Counted from the stretch's first letter, positions 36,564 through 48,938 are shown. The stretch is 60,475 nucleotides of DNA from an uncultured Treponema sp. (GCA_946631855.1 CAMPAL010000003.1:1-60475), one strand, 5' to 3'. The notes: generated by a model from the letters alone, not told the origin. Program-made: numbers and translations.

Positions 36564-36600
36564 ATATTATCTTTTATTCTTTGTTCTTGTCAATAGAAAC
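36564..36600 (-). promoter_or_regulatory. pheL promoter with partial trp-type operator
   Basis: Minus strand: -35 TTGACA (36588-36593), -10 TAATAT or GATAAT (18- or 16-bp spacer). The -35 is embedded in GTTTCTATTGACAAGAAC (36583-36600), which has one perfect half-site GTTTCTA of the GTTWCTA-N4-TAGWAAC dyad found at trpX and trpE, in the same position relative to the -35. Confidence 0.75.
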
Positions 36601-36627
36601 ATAAACGAAATGCTTCTTAAGTCTTTC

Positions 36628-36656
36628 TTGACATTAAAGGCTGATAATTTTATTAT
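36628..36656 (+). promoter_or_regulatory. carA promoter
   Basis: TTGACA, 17-bp spacer, TATTAT; predicted start near 36663. It is divergent from the pheL promoter, with 27 bp between the two -35 boxes. Confidence 0.85.
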
Positions 36657-36673
36657 TTCTTTCAATCTGAACA

Positions 36674-36733
36674 AAGACGTTCATTTTAAGTTAAGACATA
36701 TTGTCTTTATTTAAAATGAGCGTCTTTTTTTTT
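36674..36733 (+). terminator. Intrinsic terminator in the carA leader (attenuator)
   Basis: A 16-bp stem AAGACGTTCATTTTAA / TTAAAATGAGCGTCTT (one G-U pair) holding an inner hairpin AAGACA-TAT-TGTCTT, followed by nine T (36725-36733). It lies ~10 nt after the predicted transcription start and before the carA ribosome site GGAGG, so carAB-pyrG expression requires read-through. There is no room for a leader peptide before it, and no PyrR-type or other known antiterminator was recognised. Confidence 0.8.
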
Positions 36734-36747
36734 GCCCTGGAGGTTTT

Positions 36748-37892
36748 ATGGCATTTCTGATTCTTGCCGACGGGACCGTTTTTGAAGGAAAATCCATTGG
36801 TGCAAGTGGTTCTACCATTGGAGAAACAGTCTTTACCACCGGTATGACAGGCTATTTGGAAACTCTGACTGATCCAAGTTATTTTGGTCAAATTGTTACC
36901 CAGACTTTCCCTTTGATTGGAAATTATGGAGTTATTCCAGAAGATTTTGAAAGCAAAAAGTCCTGGGTAAAAGGATATATTGTACGAGAATTGTGTGATA
37001 TTCCTTCCAACTTCAGATGCGAGGGCACCTTAGATTCCTTCCTTAAAAGTCAGAATATTACCGGAATTTGCGGGATTGATACCCGAGCACTTACAAAAAA
37101 ACTGAGGGAAGCAGGCGTTATGAACGGCATGATAATCAGCAGTGATAAGTGCCCCGAAATTAATGCTTCACTTTTAGAAAAAATCAAAAATTATAAAATT
37201 ACAGAAGCAGTTGAAAGTGTAAGCTGCTCTGAAATTAAAAAAGAAAAAGCCTCTCTTGTAAAAGATTATCCTGAAATTAATCACAAAATGGAAAAAGTTC
37301 AGAACCTCAAAATTGTTTTGTGGGATTTTGGTGCAAAAACAAATATTCAGAGAGAACTGGAAAAACGAGGTGCGGAAGTAACAATTGTTCCTTATTTCAC
37401 CACCGCCCAGGAAATTCTTGCCCTAAATCCAGATGGAATTATGCTTTCAAACGGTCCTGGAGATCCTGCAGATAACACAAAAATTATTTCCGAAATCAAA
37501 AAACTCTGTGATTATGATCTTTCTCTGCCAGAGGGCAAAAAGCCTGTCACAATTTTTGGAATCTGTCTTGGTCATCAGATGCTGGCCCTGGCTCGTGGTG
37601 CAAAAACTTCAAAACTAAAGTACGGACACCGCGGTGGCAATCATCCTGTAAAAGATACTGAAACCGGATTGATTTATATCTCAAGCCAGAATCATGGTTA
37701 TGCGGTAGAAAATGATTCAATCCCTCCATATGCAAAACTTGCTTTTATAAACTGTAATGATAATACATGCGAAGGTTTAACTTACACAGACATTCCTGCT
37801 TTCAGTGTGCAATTCCATCCGGAAGCCTGTGGCGGCCCTCACGACACAAATTATCTTTTTGACAAATTTATCAGGGAGATGACAAAAAAATT

Positions 37893-37896
<4 letters not shown>
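36748..37896 (+). CDS. carA: Carbamoyl-phosphate synthase, small (glutaminase) subunit
   Basis: 382 residues; releases ammonia from glutamine for CarB. The N-terminal CPSase domain (GTVFEGKSIGA, TGMTGYLETLTDPSY) precedes a class I glutamine amidotransferase with nucleophile Cys in GICLGHQ and His/Glu in FSVQFHPEA. GGAGG is seven bases before the ATG. The stop overlaps the carB start by 4 bp (ATGA). Carbamoyl phosphate feeds pyrimidine and arginine synthesis; because pyrG follows, the pyrimidine role probably dominates. A terminator in the leader implies control by attenuation. Confidence 0.97.
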
Positions 37897-42688
<4,792 letters not shown>

Positions 42689-42690
42689 GA

Positions 42691-42769
42691 GGGGTCTGTC
42701 CCCTATTGTATGTCCCTGATAGTGAAAAGTTCTTCCACCATCAGGGGGGGCCAGCAGGGGTCTGTCCCC
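42691..42769 (+). repeat. Two exact 13-mers flanking a hairpin after pyrG
   Basis: GGGGTCTGTCCCC at 42691-42703 and 42757-42769. Between them lies CCCTGAT...ATCAGGG (stem 7 bp, 42714-42747 approximately). No T-tract follows, so this is not a standard intrinsic terminator. Two 13-mers around a stem recur ahead of trpA. Confidence 0.8.
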
Positions 42770-42806
42770 TCCTGTTTCAAATCTTTCAAAATCCAAAATT
42801 ACCGAA

Positions 42807-42876
42807 CGGAAATTTCCGCAAACCTTATAATAAAAAGGAATATTCCCAAAATTTGAAAATTTACGGAAAAATCCGT
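42807..42876 (+). promoter_or_regulatory. Promoter and two operator-like dyads of the XRE regulator
   Basis: CGGAAATTTCCG (42807-42818, perfect palindrome) lies just upstream of -10 TATAAT (42826-42831); the -35 is poor. A second dyad, ACGGA-AAAA-TCCGT (42863-42876), lies 12 bp before the regulator ATG. GGAATATTCC (42837-42846) is between them. Two similar dyads around the start suggest autorepression. Confidence 0.55.
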
Positions 42877-42888
42877 CAAAATATTTGT

Positions 42889-43236
42889 ATGAATTTTTGG
42901 GAACGAGTAGATGCTCTTATCGTTGATAAAAATCTTACAAGAAAAGCTTTAGCACAAGATGCAGGTTTTAATGTTTCAAATATAGGAAAAGGAATTACAA
43001 ACAATAACATACCGGCTGCAGACACAGCAGTTAGAATAGCAAAAATACTTGGTACAAGCGTTGAATACCTTGTAACTGGTGAAGAAGTTTCCACCAGAAA
43101 ACATTCCTACAAAATGGATGATTACTACAAATATTCAAAAATAATCAAAGCCTTAAACAATATTCCTGAAGAATCACGCTCTTCTGTTGAATTATTTCTA
43201 AACGACCTTTCCAGCAAATATCACAGTTCAAAATAA
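42889..43236 (+). CDS. XRE-family helix-turn-helix regulator
   Basis: 115 residues. The N-terminal ~65 residues form a Cro/CI-type helix-turn-helix: LTRKALAQDAGFNVSNIGKG (20 residues) and TAVRIAKILGTSVEYLVTGE. The C-terminal ~45 residues are helical and may dimerise. I start at MNFWERV; the track ORF runs 61 codons further upstream through repeats and operators and has no support. There is no ribosome site. It sits between pyrG and metY and may regulate itself; other targets are unknown. Confidence 0.82.
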   Translation: MNFWERVDALIVDKNLTRKALAQDAGFNVSNIGKGITNNNIPAADTAVRIAKILGTSVEYLVTGEEVSTRKHSYKMDDYYKYSKIIKALNNIPEESRSSVELFLNDLSSKYHSSK

Positions 43237-43280
43237 ATTTCGAAAATACAACAATTTTTAAATTTTTTTCTAAAATTCGA

Positions 43281-43337
43281 TTGACAAAGATTCGGGGTGG
43301 TTGTATATATTATATATACCCACAAACCTAGTAGGTA
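43281..43337 (+). promoter_or_regulatory. metY promoter and sulfur-type operator
   Basis: -35 TTGACA (43281-43286), 17-bp spacer, -10 TATATA inside the palindrome GTATATATTATATATAC (43303-43319), then TACCCAC-N7-GTAGGTA (43317-43337). The same layout, with a perfect TACCTAC-N7-GTAGGTA, occurs at 59574-59630 before the cystine-type binding protein. The dyad recalls Rrf2-family sites (CymR/IscR), but that is only an inference. Confidence 0.75.
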
Positions 43338-43356
43338 AATAATAAAGGAGGACATG

Positions 43357-43434
43357 ATGAAAGTTTATTTTGAGAAACTTGTTAGAGAAAATTTTAGAAA
43401 TGGAGTCATGTGCTCATGTAAATGCATTCACTAA
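43357..43434 (+). CDS. Cysteine-rich leader peptide upstream of metY-cysK
   Basis: A 25-residue ORF, absent from the track, ending MCSCKCIH. Three Cys codons occur within five codons near its end. AAAGGAGG is placed five bases before this ATG, one of the best ribosome sites in the window; an ATG three bases earlier is too close to it. Position before a cysteine-synthesis operon suggests a cysteine-sensing leader. Downstream there is CCGCA-AAG-TGCGG (43456-43468), then eight T after 10 nt, which is not a canonical terminator, so the switch mechanism is unresolved (Rho-dependent or translational control are possible). Confidence 0.7.
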   Translation: MKVYFEKLVRENFRNGVMCSCKCIH

Positions 43435-43506
43435 CAAAATAACTAACCTTTACCACCGCAAAGTGCGGACATTATTAATTTTTTTTATAAATAGGAGATT
43501 ACAATT

Positions 43507-44793
43507 ATGGCAGATTTTTCAAATACAAAATTCGAAACAAAACAGTTACACATTGGACAGGAAACTCCTGATCCAGCATCAGATTCAAGAGCTGTTCCAA
43601 TTTATCAGACAACTTCTTACGTATTCCGTAATTCACAGCACGCCGCTGACCGTTTTGGTCTTGCAGATGCAGGAAACATCTACGGACGTCTTACAAACTC
43701 AACTCAGGGAGTTTTTGAAGCAAGAATTGCCGCTTTGGAAGGTGGTTCTGCAGCCTTAGCAGTTTCTTCTGGTGCCGCAGCAATTACATACGCAATCGAA
43801 GCCATTGCCCAGGCAGGTGATCATGTTGTTGCTCAGAAAACAATCTACGGGGGAACATACAATCTTCTTAAGCACACACTTAAACCATTTGGAGTTGAAA
43901 CAACTTTCGTAGATGTACACAACTTAAAAGAAGTAGAAGCAGCTATTAAAGACAATACAAAAGTTCTTTACCTTGAAACACTTGGAAATCCAAATTCAGA
44001 TGTTCCAGATCTTGATGCACTTATCGCACTTGGTCACAAATATGGTCTTGCAGTAATTGTTGATAATACTTTCGGAACACCTTACTTAATCCGTCCTCTT
44101 GAACACGGAGCTGACGTAGTAGTTCATTCTGCAACAAAGTTCATTGGTGGACACGGAACAACTCTTGGTGGAATTATCATTGAATCTGGTAAAACAAACT
44201 GGAAATCTGGAAAATTCCCAAGCATTGCAACTCCAAACGAATCATACCATGGAGTAAGTTTTGCTGATGCAGTTCCTGGTGCAGCATACGTAACTTACAT
44301 CAGAGCAATCCTCCTCCGCGATACAGGTGCTTCTATTTCACCTTTCAACGCGTGGGCATTAATTCAGGGAACAGAAACACTTTCTCTTCGCGTAGAACGT
44401 CATGTTGAAAACACAAAGAAAGTTGTAGAATTCCTTGCAAAAAATCCAAAAGTAACTAAAGTTAATCATCCGTCATTAAAAGATCATCCAGATCACGCTT
44501 TATATCAGAAATACTTCCCTAATGGAGGAGCTTCAATCTTCACTTTCGAAATTAAAGGTGGAAAAGAAGAAGCCTGGAGATTTATTGATAACCTTCAGAT
44601 TTTCAGTCTTCTTGCAAATGTTGCTGATGTTAAATCTCTGGTTATTCATCCTGCTACAACAACTCACTCTGAACTTAGTCCAGAAGAACTTGCAGAACAG
44701 GGAATCACACAGAGTACAATCAGACTTTCAATTGGTACTGAACATATTGATGATATTATTGCGGATTTGGAAAGAGGATTTGCAGCTGTATAA
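43507..44793 (+). CDS. metY: O-acetylhomoserine aminocarboxypropyltransferase (sulfhydrylase)
   Basis: 428 residues; PLP enzyme of the Cys/Met metabolism family that makes homocysteine (or accepts O-acetylserine to make cysteine). Family markers are RLTNSTQGVFEARIAALEGG (20 residues), SSGAAAITYAI, and the PLP lysine in HSATKFIGGHGTTLGG. Length and the TETLSLRVERH region fit the ~430-residue MetY type rather than MetB/MetC. AGGAG precedes the ATG. It is downstream of a Cys leader peptide and a dyad shared with a cystine-type transporter, in keeping with control by sulfur supply. Confidence 0.95.
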   Translation: MADFSNTKFETKQLHIGQETPDPASDSRAVPIYQTTSYVFRNSQHAADRFGLADAGNIYGRLTNSTQGVFEARIAALEGGSAALAVSSGAAAITYAIEAIAQAGDHVVAQKTIYGGTYNLLKHTLKPFGVETTFVDVHNLKEVEAAIKDNTKVLYLETLGNPNSDVPDLDALIALGHKYGLAVIVDNTFGTPYLIRPLEHGADVVVHSATKFIGGHGTTLGGIIIESGKTNWKSGKFPSIATPNESYHGVSFADAVPGAAYVTYIRAILLRDTGASISPFNAWALIQGTETLSLRVERHVENTKKVVEFLAKNPKVTKVNHPSLKDHPDHALYQKYFPNGGASIFTFEIKGGKEEAWRFIDNLQIFSLLANVADVKSLVIHPATTTHSELSPEELAEQGITQSTIRLSIGTEHIDDIIADLERGFAAV

Positions 44794-44795
44794 GT

Positions 44796-44882
44796 TGACT
44801 TTTTCATAATTGAAAAAAAAAGTCATTTGTATAAATATTAAAATAAAGCAGCAGATTTTCAAAAAGAAGATTTGCTGCTTTT
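44796..44882 (+). terminator. Two hairpins between metY and cysK
   Basis: TGACTTTTT / AAAAAGTCA (44796-44825) and AAGCAGCA / TGCTGCTT (44846-44880), the second followed by only four T and then the cysK ribosome site. They are likely a weak terminator or mRNA-processing/stability structures that set the metY:cysK ratio. Confidence 0.5.
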
Positions 44883-44895
44883 ATCAGGAGATTTT

Positions 44896-45831
44896 ATGTC
44901 AAAAATTTACACATCAGTTGATCAGTTAATTGGTCACACACCACTTCTTGAACTTACACATCTTGAAAAAGAATTTGGTCTTAAAGCAAAAGTTCTTGCA
45001 AAACTCGAAGCTTTCAATCCTGCAGGCAGCGTAAAAGATCGTATTGCTAAAAATATGATTGACCAGGCAGAAAAAAAAGGAAAGCTAAAACCTGGTGCAA
45101 CAATCATTGAACCAACTTCTGGAAATACAGGTATTGGTCTTGCTTCTGTTGCAGCTGCAAGAGGATATAAAATTGTTATCGTAATGCCAGAAACAATGTC
45201 TATCGAACGCCGTCAGATTATGAAAGGCTATGGTGCAGAACTGGTTTTGACAGAAGGCGCAAAAGGTATGAAAGGTGCCATCGAAAAAGCTGATGAACTT
45301 GCAAAACAGATTCCAGGCTCATGGATTGCCGGTCAGTTCATCAATCCTGATAACCCTGCTACCCACGTAGAAACAACAGGTCCAGAAATCTGGGAAGATA
45401 CAGACGGTAAAGTTGATTATTTTGTTGCCGGTGTTGGTACAGGTGGAACAATTACTGGTGTTGGAAAATTCCTCAAATCTAAAAAAGCTGATGTAAAAAT
45501 TGTTGCTGTTGAACCTGCTACTTCTGCAGTTCTTTCAAAAGGAACTCCTGGTTCACACAAAATTCAGGGAATTGGAGCAGGCTTTGTTCCAGATGTTCTT
45601 GATACAAAAATCTATGATGAAATTATCACTGTAGAAAACGAAGCTGCTTTTGAATATGGCAGATTGACTGGTCATAAAGAAGGTTTCTTAGTTGGTATTT
45701 CTGCAGGTGCCGCAATAAAAGCTGCAATTGATCTTGCAAAAAGACCAGAAAGTGAAGGAAAAACAATTGTAGTTCTTTTGCCAGATAATGGTGATAAATA
45801 TCTTTCTACACCATTATTCGCCGAAGAATAA
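44896..45831 (+). CDS. cysK: Cysteine synthase (O-acetylserine sulfhydrylase)
   Basis: 311 residues; PLP enzyme that makes cysteine from O-acetylserine and sulfide. The PLP lysine is in [11 protein letters not shown], the substrate loop is [11 protein letters not shown], and the phosphate-binding loop is [10 protein letters not shown]. The ATG at 44896 follows CAGGAG; the track start eight codons earlier is unsupported. It is the second gene of the metY operon and ends at a strong terminator built from a copy of the dispersed 13-mer. Confidence 0.97.
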   Translation: MSKIYTSVDQLIGHTPLLELTHLEKEFGLKAKVLAKLEAFNPAGSVKDRIAKNMIDQAEKKGKLKPGATIIEPTSGNTGIGLASVAAARGYKIVIVMPETMSIERRQIMKGYGAELVLTEGAKGMKGAIEKADELAKQIPGSWIAGQFINPDNPATHVETTGPEIWEDTDGKVDYFVAGVGTGGTITGVGKFLKSKKADVKIVAVEPATSAVLSKGTPGSHKIQGIGAGFVPDVLDTKIYDEIITVENEAAFEYGRLTGHKEGFLVGISAGAAIKAAIDLAKRPESEGKTIVVLLPDNGDKYLSTPLFAEE

Positions 45832-45864
45832 TACAAAGATTTATAAAAGTAACATTCTCACCGT

Positions 45865-45894
45865 AAGAGGGGTCTGTCCCCTCTTTTTTTTTTT
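45865..45894 (+). terminator. cysK terminator formed by a dispersed 13-mer
   Basis: AAGAGGGG-TCTGT-CCCCTCTT (8-bp stem, 5-nt loop) followed by eleven T. The core 45869-45881 is an exact GGGGTCTGTCCCC, so here the element acts as an intrinsic terminator. Confidence 0.9.
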
Positions 45895-45909
45895 AACATT
45901 TTTTTTCAT

Positions 45910-45963
45910 GTTTCTATTGACAGAAACAAAATCTAATTATATAGTGTTACTATAAAGAGAAAC
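45910..45963 (+). promoter_or_regulatory. trpX promoter with two trp-type operators
   Basis: -35 TTGACA (45917-45922), 17-bp spacer, -10 TATAGT (45940-45945). Box 1 GTTTCTATTGACAGAAAC (45910-45927) covers the -35; box 2 GTTACTATAAAGAGAAAC (45946-45963) starts right after the -10. Box 1 and its flank TTTCAT are nearly identical to the trpE promoter. Confidence 0.8.
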
Positions 45964-45988
45964 ATAATTAATCAGGAGAAATAAAAAT

Positions 45989-46981
45989 ATGAAAAAATCA
46001 ATCGCAATCGCATTAGTTGCAGCTCTTTGTCTTTCATCAGTAAGTGCTGCTAAAAAACAGAAAGCAAAAAAAGTTAGAATTGGAATCGCAAAAATTGTTC
46101 AGCACGTAGCTTTGGACGATGTAGAACGTGGTGTTATTGATGCTATTAATAATGCAGGATTCAAAGCAACTTATGACCTTCAGAATGCAAATGGTGATAT
46201 CAACACAGCAAACCAGATTGCTTCACAGTTCAAAGATGAAAAGGTTGATGTTGCTGTAGGTATTGCAACTCCAATCGCAATCGCACTTGCAAACACAATG
46301 AAAAGCACACCTATCGTATTTGGTACTGTAACTGATCCTCTTGGAGCAGGCCTTGTAACAACATTAGAACATGGCGAAGGCAACATCACAGGTATGTCTG
46401 ATGAACTTCCTTCAAAAGAACACATCAAACTTTTCAAAGAAATAGCTGGAATCAAAACTCTTGGATATATCTACACTTCAAACGAAGATAACTCTATTTC
46501 TTCTCTTGAACTTGTAAAAAAAGGATGTGAAGAAGCAGGCATTCAGCTGGTTGTTCAGTCAATCACTAATTCATCAGAAGTAAAACAGGCTGCAGAAGCA
46601 ATTGTTGGCCGTGTAGATGGTATTTACCTCACAACAGATAATACTGTTTTCTCTGCTCTCCCAAGTTTAGTTTCAGTTTTCAACAAAGCTAAAAAACCAA
46701 TCTTCTCTGGTGATGTAACTGGTGCTAAAGACGGCGGATGTTTCATGGCTTCAGGTTTCAACTACTACAAAGCAGGATATGCAACTGGTGAAATAGTAGT
46801 TTCAATCCTCAACGGAAAGAAACCTGCAGAAATCCCAGTTCGCTTTATGACAAAACCTGAAGATTCAGACCTTCTTTTTGACCTGGATGCAGCTAAAACT
46901 TGTGGAATTACAATTCCAGAAAAATATCTTAAACAGGCTACATTCATTATTGAAAATGGCAAATTAAAAGAAAATAAGTAA
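45989..46981 (+). CDS. trpX: ABC transporter substrate-binding protein, probably tryptophan
   Basis: 330 residues: signal peptide (MKKSIAIALVAALCLSSVSA) and a type I periplasmic-binding fold of the COG2984/TrpX group, with GIATPIAIALANTM, PIVFGTVTDPLGAGLV, and GDVTGAKDGGCFMASGFNYY (20 residues). Proteins of this group include the tryptophan-binding TrpX of Gram-positive bacteria. Here the assignment gains support from operator boxes shared with the trp biosynthetic operon. AGGAGAAA precedes the ATG. A terminator follows, so the binding protein can be made in excess of the permease and ATPase. Confidence 0.82.
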   Translation: MKKSIAIALVAALCLSSVSAAKKQKAKKVRIGIAKIVQHVALDDVERGVIDAINNAGFKATYDLQNANGDINTANQIASQFKDEKVDVAVGIATPIAIALANTMKSTPIVFGTVTDPLGAGLVTTLEHGEGNITGMSDELPSKEHIKLFKEIAGIKTLGYIYTSNEDNSISSLELVKKGCEEAGIQLVVQSITNSSEVKQAAEAIVGRVDGIYLTTDNTVFSALPSLVSVFNKAKKPIFSGDVTGAKDGGCFMASGFNYYKAGYATGEIVVSILNGKKPAEIPVRFMTKPEDSDLLFDLDAAKTCGITIPEKYLKQATFIIENGKLKENK

Positions 46982-47016
46982 AAAAAAGTTAAACCAATAC
47001 AAAATGTTTTTTTCCT

Positions 47017-47052
47017 AAAAAAGGAATTCCTACTTTTGGAATTCCTTTTTTT
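47017..47052 (+). terminator. trpX terminator
   Basis: AAAAAAGGAATTCC, loop TACTTTT, GGAATTCCTTTTTTT; a strong intrinsic terminator 35 bp after trpX. Confidence 0.85.
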
Positions 47053-47056
47053 GTTT

Positions 47057-47080
47057 TATAATGTTTCTAAAAATAGAAAC
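47057..47080 (+). promoter_or_regulatory. trpY promoter (-10) and perfect trp-type operator
   Basis: TATAAT (47057-47062) directly abuts the perfect dyad GTTTCTA-AAAA-TAGAAAC (47063-47080). The -35 would lie inside the trpX terminator and is weak. This gives the permease/ATPase pair its own regulated start. Confidence 0.7.
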
Positions 47081-47098
47081 ACTAGGATATTAAAAAAA

Positions 47099-48037
47099 AT
47101 GATAGAAACAATTCTTATTGAAGGCTTAATTTACAGCATCATGGTTTTAGGCCTTTTTATCAGCTATAGAACCTTAAATTTCTGTGATATGACTGTAGAC
47201 GGAGCATTCCCAATGGGGGGATGTATTCTTGCAGCCTGTCTCACACACGGTATGGCACCTGTAACAGGTATTTTCTTAGCCTTTTTAGGAGGCTGTTTAG
47301 CAGGTCTTATAACCACTCTTCTTTATACAAAACTCAGAGTTCCAGATCTTCTTGCCGGAATTTTAATGATGACTATGCTCTATTCTGTAAACCTTAGAAT
47401 CATGCAGAACAGAGCAAACATTTCTTTCCTCCGCCTGGACACTACTTTTTCAAAAATCACAAGTTTCTTTGAAACTCATTTTGAATCACTCCCAGCCGAA
47501 ACAGGCATTTTAATTTTCCTTGTTCTTTTCATTATAGTTTTTAAAATCCTTCTGGACCTTTTCTTCCACACAGATTTAGGTCTTACAATGGGAGCCTTAG
47601 GTTCAAACGAACAGATGGTCATTTCTCAGGGAGTAAATCCTCAAATTGTTCGTGGAATCGGAGTTTGCTTTGGAGATGGACTTGCTGCCCTTTCTGGTGC
47701 TTTTGCCTCTATGTATAACGGCTTTGCAGATGTAGGAAGTGGAACTGGTGTAATTGTAAGTGGACTTGCTTCTCTTATGCTGGGTGAATTTATTATCCGT
47801 TCAAACAAAATTGGATTACAGACTTTACGCGTATTGATTGGTTCAATCATCTACCGCGCATTAATGGTTCTTGCAAGAAGATATGGTCACTATATCCACC
47901 TTACAGCAAACGACCTTAAACTTATTACAGGCCTTCTGATTATCATCTGTCTTATCATTGCAAATGCTAAAGGCAAATCTAATATTTCCAAACACTTAAA
48001 AAGACCTGTCAAAAAAGGATGTCTGCAAGAGGCTTAA
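47099..48037 (+). CDS. trpY: ABC transporter permease, tryptophan-type
   Basis: 312 residues, about nine hydrophobic helices, COG4120-like permease partner of TrpX. It opens MIETILIEGLIYSIMVLGLF and contains the conserved TVDGAFPMGG segment near residue 36. I start at 47099; the track ORF adds 21 codons that run through the operator and cannot be translated from the regulated promoter. AGGA lies upstream at a long spacing. It is followed 42 bp later by the ATPase gene, with a GC-rich palindrome between. Confidence 0.82.
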   Translation: MIETILIEGLIYSIMVLGLFISYRTLNFCDMTVDGAFPMGGCILAACLTHGMAPVTGIFLAFLGGCLAGLITTLLYTKLRVPDLLAGILMMTMLYSVNLRIMQNRANISFLRLDTTFSKITSFFETHFESLPAETGILIFLVLFIIVFKILLDLFFHTDLGLTMGALGSNEQMVISQGVNPQIVRGIGVCFGDGLAALSGAFASMYNGFADVGSGTGVIVSGLASLMLGEFIIRSNKIGLQTLRVLIGSIIYRALMVLARRYGHYIHLTANDLKLITGLLIIICLIIANAKGKSNISKHLKRPVKKGCLQEA

Positions 48038-48047
48038 AATTCACACC

Positions 48048-48061
48048 GGCCGCTAGCGGCC
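48048..48061. repeat. GC-rich perfect palindrome before trpZ
   Basis: GGCCGCTAGCGGCC, 14 bp fully self-complementary, seven bases ahead of the trpZ ribosome site. Striking in AT-rich DNA; it could form a hairpin that tunes trpZ translation or protects the mRNA. Confidence 0.6.
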
Positions 48062-48079
48062 TTACACAGGAGATAAAAA

Positions 48080-48898
48080 ATGATTAAGTTAGAAAATATT
48101 GGTATTACCTTTCATCCAGGCACTCCAGACGAAAATACAGCCCTCAAAAATATCAATCTGGAAATAAATCAGGGCGATTTTATTACTGTAATTGGTTCAA
48201 ACGGAGCTGGAAAATCTACCCTCTATAACATAATCGCAGGAACTCTTTCTCCAAGCAAGGGAAAAATTCTTCTTTCAATGCCTGGTCAGGACGGAAAAAT
48301 TGAAGAAAGAGATATCACATTCGACGCTGAACATAAAAGAGCTGCTTACATTGGACGTATTTTTCAGAATCCGCTTTTAGGTACCGCCGGTAAAATGTCA
48401 CTCGAAGACAACATGATTATTTGTTCTTCAAAGGGCTGGAAGGGACTAAAAATCAGCCTGAATAAAAAGAAACGTGAAGAATTTAAGAAACAATTGCAGC
48501 AGTTGAACATGGGACTGGAAAACCGTCTTTCTGACAATGTGGAACAGTTTTCTGGTGGACAGCGTCAGGCCCTCACCCTTCTTATGGCCGTTCTTTCAAA
48601 ACCAGCAATCCTTCTTTTAGATGAACATACCGCTGCCCTGGATCCTACAAACGCCGCAATTGTTATGGAATTAACCAGAAAATTCGCAAAAGAATATAAT
48701 CTTACCGTTATGATGGTTACTCACAACATGCAGCAGGCCCTGGATTACGGTAACCGGCTTTTAATGATGGATGATGGAGAAATTATCCTTGATATTAGCG
48801 GTGAAGAAAAACAGAAACTTACACTTGATGATTTAGCAGAACGCTTCAAACAGATTAAAAAGCACTCTATGACCAACGACCAGATGGCACTGCAATAA
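48080..48898 (+). CDS. trpZ: ABC transporter ATP-binding protein, tryptophan-type
   Basis: 272 residues, COG1101-like ATPase. Walker A GSNGAGKST, signature QFSGGQRQAL, Walker B LLLDEHTAALDP (Glu followed by His) and H-loop THNMQQ are intact. GGAGAT precedes the ATG. With trpX and trpY it makes a complete importer; membership of the tryptophan group is inferred from family plus the shared operators. Confidence 0.88.
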   Translation: MIKLENIGITFHPGTPDENTALKNINLEINQGDFITVIGSNGAGKSTLYNIIAGTLSPSKGKILLSMPGQDGKIEERDITFDAEHKRAAYIGRIFQNPLLGTAGKMSLEDNMIICSSKGWKGLKISLNKKKREEFKKQLQQLNMGLENRLSDNVEQFSGGQRQALTLLMAVLSKPAILLLDEHTAALDPTNAAIVMELTRKFAKEYNLTVMMVTHNMQQALDYGNRLLMMDDGEIILDISGEEKQKLTLDDLAERFKQIKKHSMTNDQMALQ

Positions 48899-48901
48899 TT
48901 T

Positions 48902-48930
48902 TTGATTTTCCCTACAAATAAGGTTACAAT
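48902..48930 (+). promoter_or_regulatory. plsC promoter
   Basis: TTGATT, 17-bp spacer, TACAAT. Only eight bases separate the -10 from the plsC ATG, so the transcript would start at or very near the ATG. Confidence 0.55.
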
Positions 48931-48938
48931 ATTTTATT

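Noticed and set aside
36674-36733. carA leader as a PyrR-type or peptide attenuator
   Set aside because: No PyrR-binding consensus is visible, and only ~10 nt lie between the predicted start and the hairpin, so no leader ORF fits.
42706-42888. N-terminal extension of the XRE regulator in the ORF track
   Set aside because: It translates through the 13-mer repeat, two palindromes and the -10 box; the domain begins at MNFWERV.
43237-43506. SAM riboswitch or T-box before metY
   Set aside because: No T-box sequence, no SAM-box core; the region is explained by the promoter, the dyads and the leader ORF.
43370-43759. 129-residue plus-strand ORF overlapping the Cys leader and metY
   Set aside because: It is out of frame with metY, has no ribosome site, and shows no protein-like pattern. 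The MCSCKCIH leader is in another frame with an ideal ribosome site.
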